A stretch of DNA of 64,000 nt from Microvirga terricola (GCF_011777495.1 NZ_JAATJS010000005.1:62001-126000); one strand, 5' to 3'; counted from the stretch's first letter, positions 16,359-26,514 are shown. Made by a program: numbers and translations. Notes: a model not told the origin generated them from the sequence alone.

Positions 16359-18359
16359 GTGCCAGACACCGTCCCCGCCGATCGCGTCACTCACTCCGAT
16401 CTGGCGAACGCTGTGCGCGTCCTTGCGATGGACGCCGTGGAGCAAGCAAAATCGGGCCATCCCGGCCTGCCGATGGGCGCCGCAGACATCGCCACGGTGC
16501 TCTTTACCAAGTTCCTGAAATACGACGCCACCGATCCATCCTGGCCCGACCGCGACCGTTTCGTGCTCTCCGCCGGCCACGGCTCGATGCTGCTTTACGC
16601 CCTCCTCCACCTCACCGGCGTGAAGGGCATGACCATCGACGAGTTGAAGCGCTTCCGCCAGCTCGATTCGAAGACCCCGGGCCACCCGGAAAACTTCATG
16701 ACCCCCGGCGTCGAGACGACCACCGGCCCGCTCGGCCAGGGCATCGCCACGGCTGTGGGCATGGCGCTCGCCGAGCGGATGCTGAACGCCCAGTACGGCG
16801 ACGATCTCGTCGACCACCGGACCTACGTGCTCGCCTCCGACGGCGACCTGATGGAAGGCATCAGCCAGGAGGCCATCGCGCTTGCCGGCCACCTGAAGCT
16901 CAACCGCCTCATCGTTCTCTTCGACGATAACGGCATCTCCATCGACGGCCCGCTCTCGATTGCCGACTCGGTCGATCAGGTGAAGCGCTTCCAGGCCGCC
17001 GGTTGGCAGGCCTTCCGCGTCGACGGCCACGATCCGAAGGCGCTGCAGCGCGCCATTTCCCGCGCCCAGAAGTCCGACAAGCCGACGCTGATCGCGTGCA
17101 AGACCGTCATCGGTTTCGGAGCGCCCAAGCGCGCCGGCACCTCCAAGGCCCACGGCGAGCCGCTCGGCGCCGAGGAACTGGCGGGCGCGAAGGCCGCTCT
17201 CGGCTGGAACCATGCCCCCTTTGAAGTCCCGGAAGCTATCAAGGCCGCCTGGGCCAAGGCCGGCAAGAAGGGCCGCCGCCACAATCGCGCCTGGAAGGAG
17301 CGCCTGAAGGCGCAGCCGGCCGAGAAGCGCGCCGAGTTCGAGCGCCGCATCAAGGGCGTGCGCCCGAAGGGCCTCGACGAGGCCGTGACCAAGCTCAAGA
17401 GCCGCCTTTTCGCGGAACCGCAGACCGTGGCTACCCGCAAGGCCAGCGAGATCGTGTTGGAAGTCGTGACCGAAGCGGTGCCAGAACTGGTGCTCGGCTC
17501 GGCGGATCTGACGCCCTCCAACAACACCAAGACCAAGAACCTGACCGCCATCGCGCCGGGCTCTTATGGGGGACGCTACATCCATTACGGCATCCGCGAG
17601 CACGGCATGGCGGCTGCGATGAACGGCATCACGCTCCATGGCGGCCTCGTTGCCGCCGGCGCGACCTTCCTGGTCTTTGCCGATTACGCGCGGCCTGCCA
17701 TGCGCATCGCGGCGCTTGCGGGCATTCCGGCCGTCTATGTCATGACGCATGACTCCATCGGCCTTGGCGAAGACGGCCCGACCCACCAGCCGGTGGAGCA
17801 GCTGGCTTCGCTGCGGTCGATGCCGAACATGCGCGTGTTCCGCCCGGCGGATGCGGTCGAGACCGCAGAGTGCTGGCAGCTGGCGCTGGAGCGCACGGAC
17901 GGCCCGACCCTTCTCGCGCTCACCCGCCAGAATCTGCCGCAGGTCCGTAAAGAAGCGACGGGCAACTTCTCGGCGACCGGCGCTTACGAATTGTCGGCGG
18001 CCGAGGGCAAGGCCCAGGCCACGATCTTCGCCTCGGGTTCCGAGGTCGAGATTGCGCTCGCCGCCCAGAAGATTCTGGCCGAGCAGGGCTTCCCCGCCCG
18101 CGTGGTTTCGGTGCCCTCGCTCGAACTCTTCCTCGCTCAGCCGGAGAAGGTGCGCGCCAAGATCATTGGTGACGCCAAGATCAAGGTCGCGGTTGAAGCC
18201 GCCGTCCGCTTCGGATGGGACGGGGTGATCGGCGCCGACGGCATCTTCGTCGGCATGAGCAGCTTCGGCGCAAGCGCGCCCTATAAGGATCTCTACAAGC
18301 ACTTCGGCATCACGCCCGAGGCTGTGGCCGAGAAGATCCTGAGAACCCACAATCTCTAA
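16359..18359 (+). CDS. tkt: Transketolase
   Basis: Transketolase is a thiamine-diphosphate enzyme that moves two-carbon units between sugar phosphates in the pentose phosphate and Calvin-type pathways. The 666-residue product starts at a GTG. It has the family start [17 protein letters not shown] (about residues 35-51), the ThDP motif [22 protein letters not shown] (about 166-200), the catalytic-half Glu in [11 protein letters not shown] (about 413-423), and [14 protein letters not shown] (about 466-479). It is the first gene of the tkt-gap-pgk-fba run. A 666-codon open frame on the opposite strand mirrors it almost exactly and is a coding-bias shadow. Confidence 0.97.
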   Translation: MPDTVPADRVTHSDLANAVRVLAMDAVEQAKSGHPGLPMGAADIATVLFTKFLKYDATDPSWPDRDRFVLSAGHGSMLLYALLHLTGVKGMTIDELKRFRQLDSKTPGHPENFMTPGVETTTGPLGQGIATAVGMALAERMLNAQYGDDLVDHRTYVLASDGDLMEGISQEAIALAGHLKLNRLIVLFDDNGISIDGPLSIADSVDQVKRFQAAGWQAFRVDGHDPKALQRAISRAQKSDKPTLIACKTVIGFGAPKRAGTSKAHGEPLGAEELAGAKAALGWNHAPFEVPEAIKAAWAKAGKKGRRHNRAWKERLKAQPAEKRAEFERRIKGVRPKGLDEAVTKLKSRLFAEPQTVATRKASEIVLEVVTEAVPELVLGSADLTPSNNTKTKNLTAIAPGSYGGRYIHYGIREHGMAAAMNGITLHGGLVAAGATFLVFADYARPAMRIAALAGIPAVYVMTHDSIGLGEDGPTHQPVEQLASLRSMPNMRVFRPADAVETAECWQLALERTDGPTLLALTRQNLPQVRKEATGNFSATGAYELSAAEGKAQATIFASGSEVEIALAAQKILAEQGFPARVVSVPSLELFLAQPEKVRAKIIGDAKIKVAVEAAVRFGWDGVIGADGIFVGMSSFGASAPYKDLYKHFGITPEAVAEKILRTHNL

Positions 18360-18385
18360 TCGATAGCTTCAAGGGAGCAACGACA

Positions 18386-19393
18386 ATGACGGTGAAGGTC
18401 GCCATCAACGGGTTTGGACGGATCGGGCGCAACATCCTGCGCGCTATCGTGGAAAGCGGGCGCAAGGATATTCAGGTCGTCGCGATCAACGATCTCGGCC
18501 CCGTGGAGACGAACGCCCATCTGCTGCGTTTCGACTCGGTGCACGGCCGCTTCCCGGCCGAAGTGAAAGTCGACGGCGACTCGATCGTCATCAACGGCCA
18601 GAAGATCAAGGTCACCGCGATCAAGGATCCGGCGACGCTCCCCCACAAGGAACTCGGCGTCGACATCGCGCTGGAATGCACCGGCATCTTCACCTCGCGC
18701 GAGAAGGCTGCGGCGCACCTGACCGCCGGCGCGAAGCGCGTGATCGTGTCGGCTCCCGCCGACGGCGCTGACCTGACGGTCGTTTACGGCGTCAACCACG
18801 ACAAGCTGACGAAGGACCACATCGTCATCTCGAACGCCTCCTGCACCACCAACTGCCTCGCGCCCGTCGCGAAGGTGCTGAACGACGCGGTGGGCATCGA
18901 GAAGGGCTTCATGACCACGGTGCACGCTTACACCAACGATCAGCCCTCGCTTGACCAGATGCACAAGGACCTCTACCGCGCCCGCGCGGCGGCCCTGTCC
19001 ATGATCCCGACCTCGACGGGTGCAGCGAAGGCCGTCGGCCTCGTGCTGCCGGAACTCGCCGGCAAGCTCGACGGCGTGTCGGTCCGCGTGCCGACCCCGA
19101 ACGTGTCGGTCATCGACTTCAAGTTCATCGCCAAGAAGCCGACGACGGTTCAGGAGATCAACGACGCCATCAAGCGCGCCGCTTCGCAGGAGCTGAAGGG
19201 CGTTCTCGCGGTCACCGACCAGCCGAACGTGTCGATCGACTTCAACCACGATCCGGCTTCGTCCACCTTCCACCTCGACCAGACCAAGGTCATGGACGGC
19301 AACTTCGTGCGCGTCATGTCCTGGTACGACAACGAGTGGGGCTTCTCAAACCGCATGGCGGATACCGCCGTCGCGATGGCGAAGCTGATCTGA
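18386..19393 (+). CDS. gap: Type I glyceraldehyde-3-phosphate dehydrogenase
   Basis: This enzyme oxidises and phosphorylates glyceraldehyde 3-phosphate to 1,3-bisphosphoglycerate, or the reverse in gluconeogenesis. The 335-residue product has the NAD(P) fold GFGRIGR (about 8-14), the active-site [13 protein letters not shown] (Cys near residue 154) and HAYTNDQ with the catalytic His near 181. It follows tkt by 26 bases and has a GGGAG ribosome site. The ordered operon tkt-gap-pgk-fba implies co-ordinated flux through lower glycolysis/gluconeogenesis. Confidence 0.97.
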   Translation: MTVKVAINGFGRIGRNILRAIVESGRKDIQVVAINDLGPVETNAHLLRFDSVHGRFPAEVKVDGDSIVINGQKIKVTAIKDPATLPHKELGVDIALECTGIFTSREKAAAHLTAGAKRVIVSAPADGADLTVVYGVNHDKLTKDHIVISNASCTTNCLAPVAKVLNDAVGIEKGFMTTVHAYTNDQPSLDQMHKDLYRARAAALSMIPTSTGAAKAVGLVLPELAGKLDGVSVRVPTPNVSVIDFKFIAKKPTTVQEINDAIKRAASQELKGVLAVTDQPNVSIDFNHDPASSTFHLDQTKVMDGNFVRVMSWYDNEWGFSNRMADTAVAMAKLI

Positions 19394-19407
19394 TCCAGGA
19401 GGCTTGA

Positions 19408-20598
19408 ATGACCGCCTTCCGCACACTCGATCAGGCAGACGTCAAGGGTAAGCGCGTTCTTGTCCGTGTGGACCTCAACGTCCCCATGGAGAACGGCAAG
19501 GTGACGGATGCGACGCGTATCGAGCGCGTCATCCCCACCATCCAGGAAATCGCGGACAAGGGCGGGAGGGTCATTCTTCTCGCCCATTTCGGACGCCCGA
19601 AGGGCCGCGATCCCAAAGACTCCCTGAAGCCGGTTGCGGAGGCGCTCGCCAAGCACCTGGCCCGCCATGTCGCCTTCGCCGATGACTGCATCGGCGAGGC
19701 GGCGCAAAAGGCCGTCGCCGCGTTGCGCAACGAGGACATCCTGCTTCTCGAAAACACCCGCTTCCATGCGGGCGAAGAGAAGAACGACAAGGCTTTCGTC
19801 GCCGAGCTCGCAAAGCTCGGCGACATCTATGTCAACGACGCCTTCTCGGCGGCGCATCGCGCGCACGCTTCGACCGAAGGTCTCGCCCATGTGCTCCCCG
19901 CTTACGCCGGCCGTACCATGGAGGCGGAACTCGAAGCTCTGACCAAGGGCCTCGAGGCTCCGGCCCGCCCGGTCGTCGCCATTGTCGGCGGCGCGAAGGT
20001 TTCGTCCAAGATCGACTTGCTTGAAAACCTCGTCGCCAAGGTCGATGCCCTCGTCATCGGCGGCGGCATGGCCAACACCTTCGTTCACGCCACGGGCCTG
20101 AACGTCGGCAAGTCGCTGGCGGAGAAGGATCTCGCTGAAACCGCGCTTCGCATCATCGAGAAGGCGCGCGCGGCAAACTGCGCGATCATTCTGCCCGTCG
20201 ACGGCGTGTGCGCCTACGAGTTCAAGGCCGGTGCCGCGAACCACACCTACGGTATCGACGCGATCCCGGAGGATCAGATGATCCTCGATGTCGGCTCGCA
20301 ATCGGTCGAGCGAGTGAACGCGGCGATCAACGACGCCAAGACGCTGGTCTGGAACGGCCCGCTCGGCGCGTTCGAGATCGCGCCCTTCGATCAGGGCACG
20401 GTCGCGGCGGCGCGTCATGCGGCGGAACGCACGAAGGCGGGCAAACTCGTCTCAGTGGCGGGTGGCGGCGACACGGTGGCCGCGCTCAACCACGCTGGCG
20501 TCGCGGACGACTTCACCTATGTGTCGACGGCGGGCGGCGCGTTCCTCGAATGGCTCGAAGGCAAAGTCCTGCCGGGCGTCGAGGCTCTCAGAGCATGA
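19408..20598 (+). CDS. pgk: Phosphoglycerate kinase
   Basis: This enzyme transfers phosphate from 1,3-bisphosphoglycerate to ADP. The 396-residue product shows RVDLNVP (near residue 22), AHFGRPKG (about 59-66), [15 protein letters not shown] (about 146-160), [15 protein letters not shown] and the C-terminal nucleotide loop [13 protein letters not shown]. It starts 14 bases after gap. The last residues and the stop codon are supplied by a dispersed palindrome (20593-20638), so the C-terminus has probably been slightly remodelled. Confidence 0.97.
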   Translation: MTAFRTLDQADVKGKRVLVRVDLNVPMENGKVTDATRIERVIPTIQEIADKGGRVILLAHFGRPKGRDPKDSLKPVAEALAKHLARHVAFADDCIGEAAQKAVAALRNEDILLLENTRFHAGEEKNDKAFVAELAKLGDIYVNDAFSAAHRAHASTEGLAHVLPAYAGRTMEAELEALTKGLEAPARPVVAIVGGAKVSSKIDLLENLVAKVDALVIGGGMANTFVHATGLNVGKSLAEKDLAETALRIIEKARAANCAIILPVDGVCAYEFKAGAANHTYGIDAIPEDQMILDVGSQSVERVNAAINDAKTLVWNGPLGAFEIAPFDQGTVAAARHAAERTKAGKLVSVAGGGDTVAALNHAGVADDFTYVSTAGGAFLEWLEGKVLPGVEALRA

Positions 20599-20638
20599 TG
20601 TGAAAAAGTGGACACCGGTTTTTCACAAAAAATCATGC
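20593..20638. repeat. Dispersed palindromic element (GTGGACACCGGT family), copy 2
   Basis: The outer arms are GCATGAT (20593-20599) and ATCATGC (20632-20638). The inner arms GTGAAAAA / TTTTTCAC enclose GTGGACACCGG. The pgk stop codon TGA (20596-20598) lies inside the left arm. The T-run in the right arm could also help end transcription, although fba follows in the same direction. Confidence 0.85.
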
Positions 20639-20709
20639 GGCTCCAAAGCTTAAGAGTTTAAGGTCAGGTTCAGCTTCGGCGGACAATTAAGACGGTCAGG
20701 AGAAATTTC

Positions 20710-21798
20710 ATGGCTCGCATCACTCTTCGACAGCTTCTCGATCACGCCGCCGAACAGGGCTACGGCGTTCCGGCCTTCAACATCAACAACATGGAGCAGG
20801 CGCTCGCGATCATGGCTGCGGCCAACGAGGTCGATGCGCCGGTGATCATCCAGGCGAGCCGCGGCGCGCGTTCCTACGCCAACGACGTCATGCTCAAGCA
20901 CATGATGGACGCGGTGACGGAAATCTATCCGCACATCCCGGTCTGCGTGCATCTCGACCACGGCAACGAGGCCGCCACCTGCATGACCGCGATCCAGGCC
21001 GGCTTCACCTCGGTGATGATGGACGGCTCGCTGAAAGCCGACGGCAAGACCCCGGCCGATTGGGACTACAATGTCGGCGTCACCAAGAAGGTGGTCGAGA
21101 TCGCGCATCTCGGCGGCATCTCGGTGGAAGGTGAGCTGGGCGTTCTCGGCTCTCTCGAGAGCGGTATGGGCGAGGCTGAAGACGGCCACGGCGCCGAGGG
21201 CAAGCTCTCGCACGACCAGCTTCTGACCAACCCGGACGAAGCGGTGAAGTTCGTCGCCGAGACCAAGGTCGATGCGCTCGCCATCGCCATGGGCACCTCG
21301 CACGGCGCCTACAAGTTCACCCGCAAGCCGGACGGCGCGATCCTCGCCATGAGCGTCCTCGAGGAAATCCACGCCAAGCTACCGAACACCCACCTCGTGA
21401 TGCACGGCTCGTCCTCCGTCCCGCAGGACCTGCAGGACATCATCAACCAGTACGGCGGCAAGATGCCCCAGACTTGGGGTGTGCCGGTGGAAGAGATCCA
21501 GCGCGGCATCAAGCACGGCGTGCGCAAGATCAACATCGACACCGACAACCGCATGGCCATGACCGGCCAGATCCGCAAGATCCTGACCGAGAACCCCGGC
21601 GAGTTCGACCCGCGCAAGTATCTGAAGCCTGCCATGGACGCGATGACGAAGCTCTGCAAGCTGCGCCTGCAGGAGTTCAACACCGCCGGCCAGGCCTCGA
21701 AGATCAAGCGCGTCTTCACCCCCGCGGAAATGGCGAAGCGCTATGCCTCCGGCGAGCTGGACCCCAAGTTCGGCGCGACCGCAAAGGCGGCGGAGTAA
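20710..21798 (+). CDS. fba: Class II fructose-bisphosphate aldolase (Calvin-cycle subtype)
   Basis: This is a zinc-dependent aldolase making or cleaving fructose 1,6-bisphosphate, with sedoheptulose bisphosphate as a likely second substrate in this subtype. The 362-residue product shows the zinc and active-site segments VHLDHGNE (about 80-87), [16 protein letters not shown] (about 135-150), [10 protein letters not shown] (about 196-205) and MHGSSSVP (about 234-241), plus [13 protein letters not shown]. The length and the GELG loop fit the CbbA/TIGR01521 type rather than E. coli FbaA. It is the last gene of the run and is followed by a terminator. Confidence 0.95.
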   Translation: MARITLRQLLDHAAEQGYGVPAFNINNMEQALAIMAAANEVDAPVIIQASRGARSYANDVMLKHMMDAVTEIYPHIPVCVHLDHGNEAATCMTAIQAGFTSVMMDGSLKADGKTPADWDYNVGVTKKVVEIAHLGGISVEGELGVLGSLESGMGEAEDGHGAEGKLSHDQLLTNPDEAVKFVAETKVDALAIAMGTSHGAYKFTRKPDGAILAMSVLEEIHAKLPNTHLVMHGSSSVPQDLQDIINQYGGKMPQTWGVPVEEIQRGIKHGVRKINIDTDNRMAMTGQIRKILTENPGEFDPRKYLKPAMDAMTKLCKLRLQEFNTAGQASKIKRVFTPAEMAKRYASGELDPKFGATAKAAE

Positions 21799-21835
21799 GC
21801 CCGATCCGGCTTTCGCCGTATTCACCGATCAGAAG

Positions 21836-21864
21836 CGGGGCCTCGCAAGATGGCCCCGTTTTCG
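21836..21864 (+). terminator. Rho-independent terminator after fba
   Basis: CGGGGCC (21836-21842) pairs with GGCCCCG (21852-21858), followed by TTTTCGTT, 37 bases after the fba stop. Confidence 0.8.
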
Positions 21865-21905
21865 TTATGCGAGAACAATCGCAAACTTCTTGAACCCGTG
21901 GGACC

Positions 21906-22556
21906 ATGTCCGAAGCCCCTGCCCGCCTCTATCTGATCACCCCGGTCCTGACCGATGCCTCCTTTGCCCCCTGCCTCTCCGAGGCCTGCATGGGCGGTCG
22001 GGTGGCGGCGGTGCTGCTGCGCCTAGCCCCTGCCGACGAGCGCACGCTGATCAATCAGGTCAAGGCTCTCGCCCCCGTCGTGCAGGAGCATGAGGCCGCC
22101 GCCATCGTGGCGGTCGAAGGCGAGGCTGATCTCGCCACCATCGCAGCGCGCGGCGCGGCGGATGGGGTCCATATCACCGGCAAGGCCACCCAGATTCGCG
22201 AAATGCGCGAGCGTTTGAAAGCCGAGCGCGCCATCGGCGCGGGCAGCATCCGCTCGAAGGACGACGCCATGACGCTTGGCGAGGCAGGCGTCGATTACCT
22301 GCTTTTCGGCGAACCCCGCCCCGACGGCTCGCTCCCGACGCTGGAGAGCGTGGTCGAGCGCGCGGCATGGTGGGCGGAGATCTTTGAGACGCCCTGCATC
22401 GCCTTCGCGCCGGACCTCGATGCCATTCCCGCCCTCGTGGCCACGAATGCTGAATTCATCGCCCTTGGCGATGCGGTCTGGGACCATGCAGGCGGCCCGG
22501 CAAAGGGCGTCGAGGCGGCGCTTGCCGCGCTCGACAAGGCAGAGGCGGCGCGCTGA
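21906..22556 (+). CDS. Thiamine phosphate synthase (ThiE)-like protein
   Basis: This is a 216-residue TIM-barrel-type protein that resembles ThiE, which joins the pyrimidine and thiazole halves of thiamine. The recognisable parts are RLYLITP at the start, the ADGVHITGK strand (about 77-85) and GAGSIRSKDDAMTLGEAGVDYLLFGE (positions about 107-132). The usual ThiE pyrophosphate and Mg residues are not present: the HLGQxD motif is replaced by HITGKA, and the T-H-S turn by AGSIRS. It may therefore be a catalytically different or inactive relative. It overlaps the next gene by one base (TGATG). Confidence 0.72.
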   Translation: MSEAPARLYLITPVLTDASFAPCLSEACMGGRVAAVLLRLAPADERTLINQVKALAPVVQEHEAAAIVAVEGEADLATIAARGAADGVHITGKATQIREMRERLKAERAIGAGSIRSKDDAMTLGEAGVDYLLFGEPRPDGSLPTLESVVERAAWWAEIFETPCIAFAPDLDAIPALVATNAEFIALGDAVWDHAGGPAKGVEAALAALDKAEAAR

Positions 22557-23455
22557 TGCGGGCGCCCTGGCTTCTTGGGGTTCTGGGCCTTGCGGCCTCC
22601 GCCTCGGCAGCGTCTGCGGCCGGGCCGGATCTGGCCTATGGCGCCTATCAGCGCGGCCTCTATCAGACCGCCTTCCGCCAGGCGACCTTGCGGCTGGAAA
22701 AGGACAAGGCCGACGCCGCCGCCATGACGCTTCTGGGCGAACTCTACAACCAGGGCCTCGGCGTCACGCTCGATCCGAAAAAGGCCGCCGAATGGTACCG
22801 GCTGGCGGCGGCGCGGGGCGATGCCAACGCGCTTGCCTCCCTCGGCATGATGGCGCTCGACGGGCGCGGCATGGACAAGAACCCTGCTCAAGCCAGGGCA
22901 TGGTTTGAGGAGGCCGCCGCCAAGCGCCAGCCGGTCGCGTGCTACAACCTCGCTTTGCTCCTCATCTCCAGCACCGCCGAGTCCGATGGGCGGCGCGCGG
23001 TGGAGCTCTTACGCATCGCTGCCAACGCGGAAATTCCCGACGCGCAGCACGCGCTCGGGGTTCTCTACCTCAAGGGCCGGGGCGTGGACCGGGACGCCTC
23101 GGAGGCGGCCCATTGGTTCGAGCGTGCGGCCAAGAACGGCAGTTCCGTCGGCGAGGTCGAATACGCGATCTTATTGTTCAACGGCGAGGGTGTGGCCACG
23201 AGCGAGTCCCAGGCCGCGCGCTATTTCCGCCGCGCCGCTGCGAAGGGCAATGCCATCGCCCAGAACCGTCTGGCGCGGCTTCTCGCCGCCGGACGCGGCG
23301 TGCCGCAGGACAAGATCGATGCCGCCGCCTGGCACATCCTGGCCGCCACGCAAGGCTTAAGCGATTCCTGGCTCGACAACGCACTCAAGGAACTCACCCC
23401 CGACGAGCGCAAACGCGCCGAACGCCTCGTCGCCGAGCGCCTCGGGGTCAAGTAA
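22556..23455 (+). CDS. Sel1-repeat (TPR-like) exported protein
   Basis: This is a 299-residue protein with an N-terminal signal peptide (residues 1-20, ending ASAAG) and then about six Sel1-like repeats (for example GELYNQGLGVTLDPKKAAEW, GMMALDGRGMDKNPAQAR and GVLYLKGRGVDRDASEAAHW). Such solenoids act as scaffolds for protein complexes, often at the envelope. There are no catalytic residues. Translation is coupled to the ThiE-like gene through TGATG. The specific partner is unknown. Confidence 0.88.
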   Translation: MRAPWLLGVLGLAASASAASAAGPDLAYGAYQRGLYQTAFRQATLRLEKDKADAAAMTLLGELYNQGLGVTLDPKKAAEWYRLAAARGDANALASLGMMALDGRGMDKNPAQARAWFEEAAAKRQPVACYNLALLLISSTAESDGRRAVELLRIAANAEIPDAQHALGVLYLKGRGVDRDASEAAHWFERAAKNGSSVGEVEYAILLFNGEGVATSESQAARYFRRAAAKGNAIAQNRLARLLAAGRGVPQDKIDAAAWHILAATQGLSDSWLDNALKELTPDERKRAERLVAERLGVK

Positions 23456-23491
23456 GTTTTCGCCGAGGGCTCGGAAACGCTTTCTTGCGCA

Positions 23492-23511
23492 CCCTCCCCT
23501 TGTGGGGAGGG
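23492..23511. repeat. Short GC-rich palindrome, third relative of the 2330/2449 elements
   Basis: CCCTCCCC-ttgt-GGGGAGGG (23492-23511) lies between the Sel1 gene and suhB, with the same arms as the elements in the pal-cpoB spacer but without their G-rich tail. It could act as a terminator for the Sel1 gene. Confidence 0.7.
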
Positions 23512-23624
23512 GAATTACGGCGCGCTTGAGCGGCCATTGCGCACAATAACTTGACGTCCATGCCCGCCCGTGGTCCATCCGACCCCAATCCCCACGACAC
23601 GCACCTTTTTCAGGACTTTTGACG

Positions 23625-24419
23625 ATGATCCGCTCGCCCCTCATGACCGTCATGACCGATGCCGTGATGAAGGCATCGCGCTCCCTCAAGCGCGATTTCG
23701 GCGAGGTCGAGAACCTGCAGGTCTCCCGCAAGGGACCGGGCGATTTCGTCTCCGCCGCCGACCGCAAGGCCGAAAAGATCCTGCGCGAAGCGCTGGAAAA
23801 GGCCCGCCCCGGCTACGGCTTCGTGATGGAGGAAAGCGGCATCGTCGAGGGCACGGACCAGAGCCATCGCTGGCACATCGACCCGCTCGACGGCACCACC
23901 AACTTCCTGCACGGCATTCCGCAATTCGCGATTTCCGTCGGCCTGGAGCGTGACGGACAGATCGTGGCCGGCGTGATCTATGATCCCGCCAAGGACGAAA
24001 TGTTCATCGCGGAGAAGGGCAAGGGCGCCTTCCTCAATAACCGCCGCGTCCGCGTGGCGGCCCGCACCGAGATGGAGGAAGCAGTGGTCGGCTGCGGCAT
24101 GCCGCATATCGGCAAGGGCGATCACGGCCTGTTCTTGCGCGAGGCGGCGAGCGTCATGGCTCATGTGGGCGGCTCGCGCCGCTTCGGCGCGGCGGCGCTC
24201 GATCTGGCTTATGTCGCCTGCGGACGCATGGACGCTTTCTGGGAGCGCGGCCTCAATTCCTGGGATGTCGCAGCGGGCATACTCATGGTGCGCGAGGCAG
24301 GCGGCTACATCTCGGACGCCGATGGCGGCAGTGATCCGCTCCGTAAGGGCAGCGTCGCCTGCGGCAACGAAATCATGCACCGCGAATTGCTCAAGCTCTT
24401 GAAGAAGGCGAAAGGCTGA
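23625..24419 (+). CDS. Inositol monophosphatase family protein (SuhB-like)
   Basis: This is a Mg-dependent, Li-sensitive phosphatase-fold protein, typically acting on myo-inositol-1-phosphate or other sugar phosphates; SuhB also has a role in rRNA transcription. The start is set at the ATG at 23625 rather than a TTG two codons earlier (264 residues). The metal-binding motif DPLDGTTNFLHGIPQF (about 86-101) and the second motif WDVAAG (about 212-217) are intact, with E68 in VMEESG. It precedes the MotA-like/OmpA pair. Confidence 0.93.
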   Translation: MIRSPLMTVMTDAVMKASRSLKRDFGEVENLQVSRKGPGDFVSAADRKAEKILREALEKARPGYGFVMEESGIVEGTDQSHRWHIDPLDGTTNFLHGIPQFAISVGLERDGQIVAGVIYDPAKDEMFIAEKGKGAFLNNRRVRVAARTEMEEAVVGCGMPHIGKGDHGLFLREAASVMAHVGGSRRFGAAALDLAYVACGRMDAFWERGLNSWDVAAGILMVREAGGYISDADGGSDPLRKGSVACGNEIMHRELLKLLKKAKG

Positions 24420-24523
24420 TATTTCTGTTCGTGCAGGCAGCGAGACCAACGGCTGCGCTTGATCCGGCGATCCGGCGCAGTCACATTGGAACCCTCTCGA
24501 AGCACGAACGCGCAGGGTAGAGT

Positions 24524-25486
24524 ATGGACGAGCAGCCCCTTACCCCACCGCGGATCTATTTGATCCGCATGGCGGTTTTCCTGGTTCTGGCAGGGTTCGT
24601 TGCCTTTATCCTCCAAAAACAGATCTGGTCGGCGTTCCTGGCGAATCCCGGCCTGAACGCCCTGATTCTCGGCGTCATGTTCATCGGCATCGTGCTGGCG
24701 ATCCGGCAGGTGGCGCGCCTGTTCCCGGAGATCCGCTGGGTCAACACCATCCGGCAGACCGAGGAGGGCATCGCCGTCCGCGCCTCGCCAACCCTCCTCG
24801 CCCCCATGGCGGCCTTCATCAACAACCGCGCGCACCGCTCGGCGCTGTCAGTGGCGGCGACCCGCTCGCTTCTCGATTCCGTCGGCGCGCGCCTGGACGA
24901 AAGCCGCGAGATCGTGCGCTATCTCGCAGGCCTTCTGGTGTTTCTCGGCCTCCTCGGCACCTTCTGGGGCCTGATTGAGACTGTGGGCTCAGTCGGCGCC
25001 ATCATCTCCTCGCTCAAGACGGGGCAGGACACTGCCGTTCTCTTCGACGAATTGAAGAACGCGCTCGCCAAGCCGCTGCAAGGCATGGGCCTGTCCTTCT
25101 CCGCCTCGCTCTTCGGCCTTGCCGGCTCGCTGGTGCTCGGCTTCCTCGACCTTCAGGCCGGGCAGGCGCAGAACCGTTTCTATACCGAGCTCGAGGATTG
25201 GCTCGCCACCGCCACCATGGATACCGGCACCGAGATGGCAGGCTATTCCGGCGCGCCGGGCGATCTCGCGACCGCGCTCAACCGACTCACCGCAGCCGTC
25301 AACGAGGGCACCAATGGGCGCGCCTCGACGCAGGCCATGGCGAACCTCGCCGAAGGCGTGCAGGGCCTCGTGCAGCACATGCGGGCCGAGCAGCAGATGA
25401 TCCGCGACTGGGTTGAAGCCCAGGCCGCGCGCGAGAAGGACCTGAAGCTCGCCATTGACCGGCTCGCCCGCGAAAGGCTCTCCTGA
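24524..25486 (+). CDS. MotA/TolQ/ExbB-like channel protein, non-flagellar
   Basis: This is a 320-residue inner-membrane protein with four hydrophobic segments: about residues 13-30, 42-62, 134-157 (LAGLLVFLGLLGTFWGLIETVGSV) and 188-212 (GLSFSASLFGLAGSLVLGFLDL). The last two match the channel helices of the MotA/TolQ/ExbB family. A C-terminal helical region (about 240-320) should lie in the cytoplasm. It is coupled by TGATG to an OmpA-domain partner, the layout of an H+ or Na+ driven stator. No flagellar genes are near, so it probably powers an envelope process rather than a flagellum. Confidence 0.85.
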   Translation: MDEQPLTPPRIYLIRMAVFLVLAGFVAFILQKQIWSAFLANPGLNALILGVMFIGIVLAIRQVARLFPEIRWVNTIRQTEEGIAVRASPTLLAPMAAFINNRAHRSALSVAATRSLLDSVGARLDESREIVRYLAGLLVFLGLLGTFWGLIETVGSVGAIISSLKTGQDTAVLFDELKNALAKPLQGMGLSFSASLFGLAGSLVLGFLDLQAGQAQNRFYTELEDWLATATMDTGTEMAGYSGAPGDLATALNRLTAAVNEGTNGRASTQAMANLAEGVQGLVQHMRAEQQMIRDWVEAQAAREKDLKLAIDRLARERLS

Positions 25487-26514
25487 TGCCGATCGCAAGC
25501 TCCGGCGGGCGGCGGCGCGGACGGCAGGGTCAGCTCAATTACTGGCCGGGCTTCGTCGATGCGCTCTCGACGCTGCTGCTCGCCATCGTCTTCCTGATTT
25601 CGGTCTTCATGGTCGGGCAGTTTTTCCTGTCCCGCGAGTTGTCGAGCCGCGATACTGTTCTCGACCGGTTGAACCGCCAGATCGCGGAGCTGACGGACCT
25701 TCTGTCCCTCGAAAAATCGAACCGGCGCACCATTGAGGAAAACCTCCAGGCCCTGCAGACGACCTTGCAAGCCTCGGAGACCGAGCGGTCCCGCCTGCAG
25801 GGCCTTCTCGCCAGCGGCGGCGCGGCCGAATCCCGCGCGACGGAGCTGAACACCGCCCTCGAATCCGAAAAGCAGGCGACGGGGCGGGCCTTAAGCCAGG
25901 TTGAAATCCTCAACCAGCAGATCGCCGCCATGCGCCGCCAGCTCGCGGCGTTGGAAGAGGCCCTCGCGGCGTCAGAGGCACGCGACAAGGACAGCCAGGC
26001 CCGCATCGCTGATCTCGGCAGCCGCCTCAACATCGCGCTGGCGCAGCGCGTGCAGGAACTGGCGCGCTACCGCTCCGACTTCTTCGGCCGCCTGCGGCAG
26101 ATTTTGGGCAATCGGCAGGACGTGCGCATTGTCGGCGACCGCTTCGTCTTCCAGTCCGAAGTGCTTTTCCCCGTCGGTCAGGCCGTGCTGAAACCGGAAG
26201 CGTCCGGCGAGATCGACCGCATCGCCGGCGCCCTGGTGCAGCTGGAAAAAGAGATCCCGCCGGATATTGCGTGGGTGGTTCGTGTCGACGGCCACACTGA
26301 TTCCCGCCCCATCGCCACGCCGCAATTCCCGTCGAACTGGGCTCTGTCCTCCGCGCGCGCCATCGCGATGGTGCAAGCGCTCATCACCCGCGGTGTGCAA
26401 CCCCAGCATCTGGTTGCCGCCGGGTTCGGCGAGTTCCAGCCACTCGATCTCGGCTCAACGGAAGAGGCTTATGCTCGCAACCGGCGCATCGAGCTGAAGC
26501 TGACGGAGCGCTGA
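25486..26514 (+). CDS. MotB/OmpA-domain stator partner protein
   Basis: This is a 342-residue protein with one N-terminal transmembrane helix (about residues 23-43, containing the Asp-Ala-Leu-Ser start typical of MotB-like subunits, FVDALSTLLLAIVFLISVF), a long coiled coil (about 50-190), and a C-terminal OmpA/MotB peptidoglycan-binding domain (about 215-340) with VDGHTDSRPI and NRRIELKLTE. This is the stator-peptidoglycan anchor architecture. The membrane Asp in the first helix is the likely ion-binding residue. It pairs with the upstream MotA-like protein, and the next gene is convergent. Confidence 0.87.
   Translation: MPIASSGGRRRGRQGQLNYWPGFVDALSTLLLAIVFLISVFMVGQFFLSRELSSRDTVLDRLNRQIAELTDLLSLEKSNRRTIEENLQALQTTLQASETERSRLQGLLASGGAAESRATELNTALESEKQATGRALSQVEILNQQIAAMRRQLAALEEALAASEARDKDSQARIADLGSRLNIALAQRVQELARYRSDFFGRLRQILGNRQDVRIVGDRFVFQSEVLFPVGQAVLKPEASGEIDRIAGALVQLEKEIPPDIAWVVRVDGHTDSRPIATPQFPSNWALSSARAIAMVQALITRGVQPQHLVAAGFGEFQPLDLGSTEEAYARNRRIELKLTER

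Noticed and set aside
16350..18350. A 666-codon minus-strand open frame exactly opposite tkt.
   Set aside because: Its sequence is Arg/Gly/Ala-rich without domain features, while tkt on the plus strand has all catalytic motifs. In high-GC DNA the antisense frame of a strongly biased gene is often open.
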